Assembly (NCBI RefSeq): GCF_010892395.1
Contig: NZ_JAACKB010000181.1
Span: 1 to 13,173 of the forward strand
Reading direction: 5' to 3'
Origin: Sulfurovum sp. bin170
Lineage (GTDB): Bacteria > Campylobacterota > Campylobacteria > Campylobacterales > Sulfurovaceae
Length of the DNA stretch: 13,173 bases
This document shows, one piece after another, positions 6,971 to 12,971 of this stretch (its first letter is position 1; every line of letters begins with the position of its first letter). Below the pieces are notes generated by a model that made no database searches, was not told where the DNA came from, and was given only the letters and a program-made list of their open reading frames with translations. The translations under genes were made by a program, and so were the position numbers.

Positions 6971-7750
6971 ATGTCTAGCAACAAAGGTAAAACAGTTGTT
7001 ATAACTGGTGCAACAAAAGGTATAGGTAAAGCGATTGCAGAGAAGTTTGCACAAGAGGGTGTTAATGTTGCTTTTACTTATAACTCAAATGAAGAGATTG
7101 CTAACGAGATTGCTACCTATTTGGAGACAACTTACAAGATAAAAGCTAGAGCTTATCCTCTTAATATTTTAGAACTTGATGAGTTTAAACCTCTATTTTT
7201 AGCCATTGATAAAGATTTTGACCGAATAGACTTTTTTGTATCCAATGCTATGATTTATGGTCGTCCTGTTGTGGGTGGATATGGTAAATTTATGCGTCTA
7301 AAACCTAAAAAAGGTCTAACCAATATCTATACTGCAACTGTTGGTGCTTTTGTCTGTGGTTCACAAGAGGCTGCAAAACGGATGGAAAAAGTGGGTGGTG
7401 GAAGCATAGTTACTATGAGTTCCACGGGAAATCTAGTATATATCGAAAATTATGCAGGTCATGGAACAAACAAAGCAGCCGTGGAGGCGATGAGTCGTTA
7501 CGCTGCTGCCGAACTTGGAGATATGGGAATTCGTGTCAATGCGGTAAGTGGTGGTCCCATTGATACAGATGCTCTAAAGGCTTTTACAAACTATGAAGAG
7601 GTCAAAAATGCTACTATAGAACGCTCTGCTGTTAATAGAATGGGGACACCTGAGGATATTGCTTCATCGGTCTATTTCTTATGTAGCGATGAGGCATCTT
7701 GGATTACTGGTCAGACGCTTACTGTTGATGGTGGGACTACATTTAAATAA
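6971..7750 (+). CDS. SDR-family reductase, probable FabL-type enoyl-ACP reductase
   Basis: A 259-residue Rossmann-fold short-chain dehydrogenase with TGATKGIG (12-19, cofactor binding). The usual SDR YxxxK motif is absent: the position four before Lys168 is histidine. Instead Tyr161 and Lys168 are spaced Y-x6-K, the pattern of enoyl-ACP reductases FabI and FabL. The stretches GGGSIVTMSSTG (142-153), YIENY (157-161) and NAVSGGPIDTDALKAF (190-205) closely resemble Bacillus subtilis FabL as I remember it. The likely job is NADPH-dependent reduction of enoyl-ACP in fatty acid elongation. It follows dapA after one base and precedes pgsA, a lipid gene. The alternative is an SDR of another specificity; C. 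jejuni carries the equivalent (Cj0807) as a putative oxidoreductase. Confidence 0.9.
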   Translation: MSSNKGKTVVITGATKGIGKAIAEKFAQEGVNVAFTYNSNEEIANEIATYLETTYKIKARAYPLNILELDEFKPLFLAIDKDFDRIDFFVSNAMIYGRPVVGGYGKFMRLKPKKGLTNIYTATVGAFVCGSQEAAKRMEKVGGGSIVTMSSTGNLVYIENYAGHGTNKAAVEAMSRYAAAELGDMGIRVNAVSGGPIDTDALKAFTNYEEVKNATIERSAVNRMGTPEDIASSVYFLCSDEASWITGQTLTVDGGTTFK

Positions 7751-7773
7751 TATCAGATTGGTATAAAACAAAA

Positions 7774-7799
7774 GGGCAAACACATCGGTTTGCCCCTAC
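7774..7799 (-). repeat. GTAG-footed hairpin (REP-like) between the reductase gene and pgsA
   Basis: Perfect 8-bp arms GGGCAAAC (7774-7781) and GTTTGCCC (7788-7795) flank a 6-base loop. On the minus strand the hairpin is immediately preceded by GTAG (7799-7796), the tetranucleotide that marks classical REP elements. On the minus strand it is followed by TTTTGTTTT, so it looks like a leftward terminator, but no leftward gene enters it. On the plus strand it lies just before the pgsA ribosome site and could modulate pgsA translation. It is a single copy in this window. Confidence 0.6.
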
Positions 7800-7816
7800 A
7801 AAGGAACAACCCAAAA

Positions 7817-8371
7817 ATGGATTCTTCAAAAATCGTAAATATTCCAAATATATTAGCATTTATTCGACTACTTTTAGCACCTGTCATGTTTTTTTTCCTA
7901 GTCAACCAAGATGCAGAGATATTTAATGGCATTCACCCCTCATGGTTAAACTACACAGCAGCTTTTATCTTTGTACTAGCATCTGCCACTGACTTTTTTG
8001 ATGGCTATATAGCTAGAACTTTTAATCAAATCACTACTATGGGCAAGATTTTAGATCCACTAGCAGACAAGATGTTAACATTTGCTGGATTTTTAGGACT
8101 TATGATGATTGGTTCTGCATCCCCTTGGGCTATCTTTTTTATTGTAACTCGTGAACTATTTATCACAGGACTTCGTGTATCTGCGGTGGCTGAGGGAATT
8201 GACATATCTGCGTCAGTGATGGGCAAAATTAAAACTGTTGTACAGATGATTGCCATTGGATTTCTGCTTATGGGTTGGTATGGTGGAGAGGCTCTACTCT
8301 GGATAGCTGTTGTGATTACACTCTACTCTGGGTATGAGTATGTTAGGGATTTTTTTAAGAATGTACATTAA
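7817..8371 (+). CDS. pgsA: CDP-diacylglycerol-glycerol-3-phosphate phosphatidyltransferase PgsA
   Basis: Makes phosphatidylglycerophosphate from CDP-diacylglycerol and glycerol-3-phosphate at the inner membrane, the first step to phosphatidylglycerol and cardiolipin. The complete CDP-alcohol phosphotransferase motif is present: D59-x2-D62-G63-x2-A66-R67-x8-G76-x3-D80-x3-D84. Hydrophobic segments surround it, as expected of a polytopic enzyme of about 184 residues. The ATG at 7817 is chosen because an AAAGGA site lies upstream and the sequence KIVNIPNILAFIRLLLAP is the family's normal N-terminus; an in-frame TTG at 7790 falls inside the hairpin repeat and adds non-family residues. It probably continues the pyrD operon. 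The specificity (glycerol phosphate rather than serine) rests on overall resemblance. Confidence 0.92.
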   Translation: MDSSKIVNIPNILAFIRLLLAPVMFFFLVNQDAEIFNGIHPSWLNYTAAFIFVLASATDFFDGYIARTFNQITTMGKILDPLADKMLTFAGFLGLMMIGSASPWAIFFIVTRELFITGLRVSAVAEGIDISASVMGKIKTVVQMIAIGFLLMGWYGGEALLWIAVVITLYSGYEYVRDFFKNVH

Positions 8372-8429
8372 AATAGCATATGCGTCTACTAAATTGATGT
8401 TGCTGTTAAATAAAATTCAACATTTAAGA

Positions 8430-8435
8430 TATAAT
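8430..8435 (+). promoter_or_regulatory. Candidate -10 box for the UbiD-nspC unit
   Basis: TATAAT in the 190-bp gap after pgsA, without a clear -35 box. Use of it would give a leader of about 120 nt before the ATG at 8562, and that leader would contain the hairpin at 8490-8525. Confidence 0.5.
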
Positions 8436-8489
8436 ACCCAAAAAATTTAACTGTAGCGTGAGCACTCCTGCCACTAAAAATATTTAACT

Positions 8490-8525
8490 TCTTGCAAAAC
8501 TAGAAAAGAAAAACTTTAGTTTTCT
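8490..8525 (+). repeat. Diverged bulged-hairpin repeat, copy R4, in the UbiD gene leader
   Basis: The 14-mer TCTTGCAAAACTAG (8490-8503) recurs exactly, inverted, at 11760-11773, where it leads into copy R3. At 8503 a GAAA foot then leads into a stem-loop of the same layout as the other copies: AGAA(a)AAC-TTTA-GTT-TTCT (8507-8525), with four pairs, a bulged base, three pairs and a TTTA loop. Almost every stem base differs from the other copies, yet pairing is kept. Confidence 0.55.
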
Positions 8526-8561
8526 AAGAAAGATATTCAATAACAGTTTTTGGAGTATTAT

Positions 8562-10388
8562 ATGAACGATGTCATACAATGGCTAAAAGAGAACGGTAAT
8601 CTAAAGATTATAGACGAACCACTAGATGTAGAGCTAGAGATTCCACATATCGCCTACATAGAGGTCAAAAAAGATGACTCACGCCCCCTACTCTTCACAA
8701 ATCCTATCAATCGTAACAAAAATATAGAGTATGATATGCCTGTACTTATGAATATTTTTGCAAACAAGAAGCTCACTCAAAATATATTTGGAAAACATCC
8801 TGACAGGGTAGCTGAGGGGATAGATAAGTTACTAAAGTTAAAACCACCTGAGAGTTTTATGGCAAAACTAAAGATGATTCCTGAACTTTTTGCTCTAAAA
8901 AATGTCTTTCCAAAACGACTAAAAAGTACAGGTGCGTGTCAGCAGTTGATTGTCAAAAAAGAGGATGTAGACTTAGACAGACTGCCTATCCTAAAAACAT
9001 GGGAAGAGGATGGTGGAGCTTTTATAACTATGGGGCAGGTCTATACACAGAGTCTTGATGGGGAGATGCAGAACCTTGGGATGTATAGACTACAGCAGTA
9101 TGACAAAAACCATCTTGGAATGCACTGGCAGATACACAAAGATGCTTCTCACTTCTTTGACCAGTATCAAAAAGCAGGGAAAAAAATGCCTGTGACTGTT
9201 GGGATTGGTGGTGACCCTCTCTATATATGGTGTGGTCAAGCTCCTATGCCTCATGGGATGTTTGAGATGTTGCTCTATGGATTTGTGAGAGGGAAAAAAG
9301 CTAGACTTGTTAAATCTATGACCAATGATATATATATTCCAGAAGATGTAGATATAGTTATCGAGGGGTTTGTTGACCCAGAAAAGATGAAGATAGAGGG
9401 GCCTTTTGGTGACCATACTGGATATTATACTCTTGAAGAGCCATATCCTGTGATGGAGATAGAGACCATAACCATGAAAGAGAAACCTGTTTTTCAAGCA
9501 ACAGTTGTGGGTAAACCACCTCTTGAAGATAAATATATGGGATGGGCAACAGAGAGAATATTTCTGCCGATGTTAAAACCAATGGCTCCTGACCTTATTG
9601 ATTATTACATGCCTGAAAATGGAGTATTTCATAACCTAATACTTGGAAAAATGAAAACTTTATATAAAGGTCACGCACAGCAGTTTATGCACGCCTTTTG
9701 GGGAGTTGGGCAGATGAGTTTTGTGAAACATGCTATATTTGTCAATGAGGATGCTCCAGAGCTTCATGATGATATGGCTATTACAGAGTATATTCTAAAT
9801 CGTCTTGACCCTGATAAAATTTTAATTACCCAAGGGATAATAGATGCTCTTGACCACACAGCAAACGAAACGCTAGTTGGTGGAAAGCTAGGGATTGATG
9901 CTACTGGTAATATAGTTCAAAGTGCTGTAGAAAAGCCACTAGAAGATAGCGAACTTCTCAAAAAAATGCAAGAGATATATAGCTCTACTGTGGATTTAAG
10001 ACAATATTTTACAGAGACCAAAAACCCTATCTGTATCGTGACTATTAATAAAACAAAATCAGTCAAGAGTGATATTGAAAAACTGTTTACGCTTAAAAAA
10101 CATATCAAAGTATTAATTATTGTTGATAAAAAGAATAATGATATAGATGAACCATATATGTTGATTTGGCGTGTGGTTAACAATATAGATGCACAGAGAG
10201 ATATAATAACTAAACCAATAATCGTTGTTGATGGAACAAATAAAAGCGAACTAGACGGATTTACGAGAGAGTGGCCAGGGGATACTTTTTGTACTAAAGA
10301 GGTGCTTGATAGTCTGCAAGAGAGAGGCTTAATAGATATAGATAGGGCGTTTATCAAGAAGTTTGGACTTTTGCCATTTAATGATTAA
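8562..10388 (+). CDS. mqnL: UbiD-family decarboxylase, probably menaquinone biosynthesis (MqnL)
   Basis: A 608-residue prenylated-FMN-dependent decarboxylase. Family features: NLGMYR (171-176, with the prFMN-phosphate-side Arg176), GMHWQIHKD (186-194), and EGPFGDHTGYY (279-289), where Glu279 and Asp284 keep the spacing of the catalytic acid pair of UbiD/Fdc1. Campylobacterota make menaquinone by the futalosine route, whose last steps use UbiD-, UbiX- and UbiA-like proteins, so the likely substrate is 1,4-dihydroxy-6-naphthoate or its prenylated form; this assignment is inferred from lineage and length. The cofactor would come from a UbiX-like prenyltransferase not present here. The ATG at 8562 follows a TTTGGAG ribosome site by 6 nt; the in-frame TTG at 8550 overlaps that site. 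It overlaps nspC by 8 nt. Confidence 0.92.
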   Translation: MNDVIQWLKENGNLKIIDEPLDVELEIPHIAYIEVKKDDSRPLLFTNPINRNKNIEYDMPVLMNIFANKKLTQNIFGKHPDRVAEGIDKLLKLKPPESFMAKLKMIPELFALKNVFPKRLKSTGACQQLIVKKEDVDLDRLPILKTWEEDGGAFITMGQVYTQSLDGEMQNLGMYRLQQYDKNHLGMHWQIHKDASHFFDQYQKAGKKMPVTVGIGGDPLYIWCGQAPMPHGMFEMLLYGFVRGKKARLVKSMTNDIYIPEDVDIVIEGFVDPEKMKIEGPFGDHTGYYTLEEPYPVMEIETITMKEKPVFQATVVGKPPLEDKYMGWATERIFLPMLKPMAPDLIDYYMPENGVFHNLILGKMKTLYKGHAQQFMHAFWGVGQMSFVKHAIFVNEDAPELHDDMAITEYILNRLDPDKILITQGIIDALDHTANETLVGGKLGIDATGNIVQSAVEKPLEDSELLKKMQEIYSSTVDLRQYFTETKNPICIVTINKTKSVKSDIEKLFTLKKHIKVLIIVDKKNNDIDEPYMLIWRVVNNIDAQRDIITKPIIVVDGTNKSELDGFTREWPGDTFCTKEVLDSLQERGLIDIDRAFIKKFGLLPFND

Positions 10389-11508
10389 TTTTAAAACACC
10401 TTATTGGCTACTAGAAGAGACTCTACTAGAGAATAATCTAAAGATACTAGCTAATATAAAAGAGCGAACAGGAGTAAAGATACTCCTCGCCCTAAAAGGT
10501 TATGCTCTATGGCAGAGCTTCCCTCTAGTCTCTCAATACCTTGATGGCTGTTGTGCTAGTGGATTGCATGAGGCAAAGCTATCTGATGAGAAGTTTAAAA
10601 AAGAGCTACACACCTACAGTCCTGCATTCAAAGAGGAGGATATAGAGGAGATAGCAACTATCTCAAAGCACTTAATTTTTAACTCTCCATCACAGCTTAG
10701 GCGATTTTCAACTTTAGCAAAAGAGTATAACTCCAAACTCTCAATAGGTCTTAGAGTCAATCCAGAGTATTCAAAATCTCCTGTTGAGCTATATAACCCT
10801 TGTGGTCTCTACTCACGGCTTGGAACTACTATTGCTAATTTTGATGAGACTTTATTAGAGAGGCTTGATGGTTTACATTTTCATGCTCTTTGTGAGCAGG
10901 ACTCTTCTGCTCTTGAAAAAGTACTGGAGGCTTTTGAAGATAAGTTTGGCAAATATCTAAAAGATATGAAGTGGGTAAATTTTGGAGGAGGTCACCATAT
11001 TACTCGAAAGGGTTATGATATAGAAAAACTCATAAGTATATTAAATGAGTTTAAAAATAGATACCCTCACTTACAAATCTACTTAGAACTGGGTGAAGCA
11101 GTCGGGTGGGAGACGGGAACGCTTGTCTCCTCCGTGCTTGATATAGTTCATAACGGTATAGACATAGCTATTCTTAATACTTCTGCTGAAGCTCATATGC
11201 CTGATACCATTATCATGCCATATAGAGCAGAGGTGAGGGGTGCAGATGAGGCAGGTAAAAAATCCTATACCTATCGTTTAGCAGGAAATACATGTCTAGC
11301 AGGTGATGTGATGGGAGACTACTCTTTTGATAAACCGTTGGAGATAGGTGATAGAATCATCTTTGAAGACCAAATGCACTATACAATGGTAAAAGCTACC
11401 ACTTTTAATGGGATTTCAATGCCTTCTATTATTATCAAACGAAAAGATGGTAGAGTTGAGGTTGTGAAAGAGTTTGGGTATGAGGAGTTTAGAGATAGAT
11501 TATCTTAG
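10381..11508 (+). CDS. nspC: Carboxynorspermidine/carboxyspermidine decarboxylase NspC
   Basis: A fold-type III PLP decarboxylase (alanine racemase-like barrel) of 375 residues that completes the alternative spermidine pathway from aspartate semialdehyde by removing CO2 from carboxy(nor)spermidine. Visible: LLALKGYALW with the PLP lysine Lys39; GLRVNPEYSK (123-132); LHFHALCEQ with His168; the glycine-rich phosphate site FGGGHH (201-206); ELGEAVGWETG (236-246); and GNTCLAGD (302-309) with Cys305 in the position of the catalytic cysteine. The start at ATG 10381 lies inside the end of the UbiD gene, 8 nt before that stop ends, and has no clear ribosome site, so translation is probably coupled. 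The partner carboxynorspermidine dehydrogenase is not in the window. Confidence 0.95.
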   Translation: MINFKTPYWLLEETLLENNLKILANIKERTGVKILLALKGYALWQSFPLVSQYLDGCCASGLHEAKLSDEKFKKELHTYSPAFKEEDIEEIATISKHLIFNSPSQLRRFSTLAKEYNSKLSIGLRVNPEYSKSPVELYNPCGLYSRLGTTIANFDETLLERLDGLHFHALCEQDSSALEKVLEAFEDKFGKYLKDMKWVNFGGGHHITRKGYDIEKLISILNEFKNRYPHLQIYLELGEAVGWETGTLVSSVLDIVHNGIDIAILNTSAEAHMPDTIIMPYRAEVRGADEAGKKSYTYRLAGNTCLAGDVMGDYSFDKPLEIGDRIIFEDQMHYTMVKATTFNGISMPSIIIKRKDGRVEVVKEFGYEEFRDRLS

Positions 11509-11577
11509 GATATATCCCCATATTTTTAATCTAATACTTAAAAAGTTTTATTGAATATAGATTTTTCAAAACTCTTT

Positions 11578-11681
11578 GGAATCGGAGACTTTAGTCCCGA
11601 ACAAGACGAGGCTAAAGCCCAATGCCAATGAATTAAGCTTTTTTTTGAATCAAATAATTCGGGTGTAAACACGCCGATTCC
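11578..11681. repeat. Paired bulged-hairpin repeat, copy R2
   Basis: The ends 11578-11601 and 11658-11681 are 24-nt inverted copies matching at 19 positions. The left half folds as TCGG(a)GAC-TTTA-GTC-CCGA on the plus strand, and the right half as TCGG(c)GTG-TTTA-CAC-CCGA on the minus strand; both have GGAA immediately 5'. The inner three pairs differ between the halves but still pair. The 56-nt middle includes a run of eight T at 11639-11646. Confidence 0.72.
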
Positions 11682-11702
11682 GTAAATGAAGATTGTATAT
11701 AC

Positions 11703-11760
11703 GGAACCGATGGCTTCAGCCTCGCTAATTCATTGGCATTGGGCTAAAGCCATCGGTTCC
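11703..11760. repeat. Paired bulged-hairpin repeat, copy R3
   Basis: A 58-bp palindrome with 19-bp arms (11703-11721 and 11742-11760) matching at 18 positions, around a 20-nt centre. The left half begins GGAAC and folds as CGA(t)GGC-TTCA-GCC-TCG. The right half, read on the minus strand, keeps GGC-TTTA-GCC but its outer three pairs are lost. The left part is nearly the same as the start of copy R1. Confidence 0.8.
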
Positions 11761-11790
11761 TAGTTTTGCAAGATGTCTATTGAATAAAAA

Positions 11791-12063
11791 TTAGTAGTTA
11801 TTTTTTTGTGCTACAAGCTCTTCAAGTAGTTTAGTATGCTTTCTTAACTCTCTTAGTTTCTCTTCACGCATCAGAAAATACTCTATAAGAAGTACCATAA
11901 AAAGACCAGGCAGTGACCCAAGAAAAGAGCCAAAAATAGCATAGATAATTCCAATACCCAAAAAAGAGAAAAATAGAGCCGATGCACCGATAAGGGCAAA
12001 AGCCCAAGATGCACCCAAGAGAAAGTTGATGAGCAGACTCAAAAGTGGAGAGGGTAGTCTCAT
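11791..12063 (-). CDS. Small inner-membrane protein downstream of atpB
   Basis: A 90-residue protein, hydrophobic from about residue 6 to 64 (two or three close membrane spans rich in Gly, Ala, Phe and Leu) followed by a charged helical tail (REEKLRELRKHTKLLEELVA, 66-85) that could form a coiled coil. It starts 3 nt after the atpB stop, with only a weak ribosome site, so it is probably co-translated with atpB. C. jejuni has a putative membrane protein in the same place (Cj1203c, from memory). A role in ATP synthase assembly, as for AtpI/AtpZ, is a guess from position alone; I see no diagnostic motif. Confidence 0.82.
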   Translation of the reverse strand: MRLPSPLLSLLINFLLGASWAFALIGASALFFSFLGIGIIYAIFGSFLGSLPGLFMVLLIEYFLMREEKLRELRKHTKLLEELVAQKNNY

Positions 12064-12066
12064 CTG

Positions 12067-12744
12067 CTAATGATCGTCACTCATTAGTACAGCACTTGAG
12101 AGGTAAACATAGATAAGAATCATAAATACAAAAGCCTGTAAAAACGCCATAAAAGTAAGAAGTACATATGGTGCTATCGGTATAAGAAATGGAGTTAACA
12201 TTAAAAGTACCCATAAGAAAAGGTCATCACCTTTGATATTTCCAAAAAGTCTAAATGAGAGAGATACAATCCGAGATACATGTGATAAGATTTCAATTGG
12301 AAACATCAGTGGAGCAAGTGCTGGAACTGGTCCCATAAAATGAGCAAAATATTTCTTAACACCATTCTCTCTAATACCTTCATAGTTGTAGTAGATAAAT
12401 ACCACTATAGCCAAAGGCAAAGTAACATTGATGTTTGAAGTTGGAGACTCAAACCCTGGAATAATACCAATAAGGTTTGAAATCACTACAAAAAGACCAA
12501 CCGTTGCCACTAGTGGTAGATATTTTCTTGCCAACTCCTCACCAACTGTATCTTTTCCCATAGAGATTACTCCATCAAGGAAAGCTTCCATAACATTTTG
12601 AGTACCACCTGGTACAGCTCTAAATTGCATAGTAGCATATCTAGCTAGTACTAAAGCAAGTCCCATGACCAAAATCAAGTGAGCCATGACCATACCTATA
12701 CCGTGACCAGTAAATACACCTAAAAAAGTAAATACACCTTCCAT
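12067..12744 (-). CDS. atpB: F1Fo ATP synthase subunit a, AtpB
   Basis: The proton-channel stator subunit of the Fo sector in the inner membrane. The 225 residues are strongly hydrophobic with five or so spans, and the C-terminal part carries the family signature SLSFRLFGN (161-169), in which Arg165 is the essential channel arginine facing the c-ring. The preceding helix EILSHVSRIV and the final FLQAFVFMILIYVYLSSAV helix are typical. It starts at ATG 12744. The other synthase genes are not adjacent; separation of atpB from the main cluster is known in Campylobacterota. Confidence 0.97.
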   Translation of the reverse strand: MEGVFTFLGVFTGHGIGMVMAHLILVMGLALVLARYATMQFRAVPGGTQNVMEAFLDGVISMGKDTVGEELARKYLPLVATVGLFVVISNLIGIIPGFESPTSNINVTLPLAIVVFIYYNYEGIRENGVKKYFAHFMGPVPALAPLMFPIEILSHVSRIVSLSFRLFGNIKGDDLFLWVLLMLTPFLIPIAPYVLLTFMAFLQAFVFMILIYVYLSSAVLMSDDH

Positions 12745-12776
12745 ATGTCCGTCCTATATTGTTTATAATTTTGGGG

Positions 12777-12782
12777 ATTATA
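12777..12782 (-). promoter_or_regulatory. -10 box of atpB
   Basis: TATAAT on the minus strand, 32 bp upstream of the atpB ATG, in the sequence AAGCTATAATCC. No clear -35 box. Confidence 0.6.
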
Positions 12783-12939
12783 GCTTAGAACGGCTTAGTT
12801 TTTCGTTATAAAAGTTATAAATATGGCTTAATAAAACATAAGAAAACAATTGAGTACTTTAGTTACATCAAATTCCTAATTCTTGCCAAAACACTTTTAA
12901 CCTTCCCCTACTTCAGAACCTAAATTTATATTTTTTGGC

Positions 12940-12945
12940 TATAAT
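12940..12945 (+). promoter_or_regulatory. -10 box of the right-edge gene
   Basis: TATAAT preceded by TTTTTTGGC, the T-rich upstream pattern typical of Campylobacter and Helicobacter sigma-70 promoters. It lies 26 bp before the GTG at 12972. The rest of the 227-bp gap 12745-12971 is AT-rich and shows nothing else I can name. Confidence 0.62.
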
Positions 12946-12971
12946 TGAAGATAAATTTAAAAAGGGTAATT

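Larger units (their letters stand above)
11547..11788. repeat. Composite inverted repeat filling the nspC / atpB-unit spacer
   Basis: The 282-bp spacer between the convergent units (11509-11790) holds no gene but is mostly repeat. The outer arms 11547-11573 and 11762-11788 are inverted and match at 22 of 27 positions; both end in CAAAACT next to the hairpin elements. Inside, 11616-11635 and 11726-11745 are an exact 20-nt inverted match. The structure looks like two elements inserted or copied in opposite orientation. It would also form strong structure in either transcript and may act as a two-way terminator, although no classical GC-stem plus T-run is seen. Confidence 0.65.

Noticed and set aside
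7790..7816. TTG start for PgsA giving nine more residues
   Set aside because: This TTG lies within the GTAG hairpin and the extra residues do not fit the family; ATG 7817 has an AAAGGA site upstream.
9090..9497. A 135-codon minus-strand open frame inside the UbiD-family gene
   Set aside because: Antisense to the conserved catalytic region; rich in His, Phe and Ser as expected of a shadow of this coding sequence, and without a family match.
9917..10357. A 146-codon hydrophobic-looking minus-strand frame at the end of the UbiD gene
   Set aside because: The Leu/Ile/Ser-rich look follows from the complement of Lys/Asp/Asn-rich codons; there is no promoter or ribosome site of note.
11616..11650. 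Rho-independent terminator after nspC using the run of eight T at 11639-11646
   Set aside because: I could not find a strong GC-rich stem immediately before the T run; the nearby pairing belongs to the repeat elements.
12745..12971. tRNA or small RNA gene in the atpB upstream gap
   Set aside because: AT-rich sequence with no cloverleaf arms or conserved tRNA boxes; only divergent promoter elements are supported.
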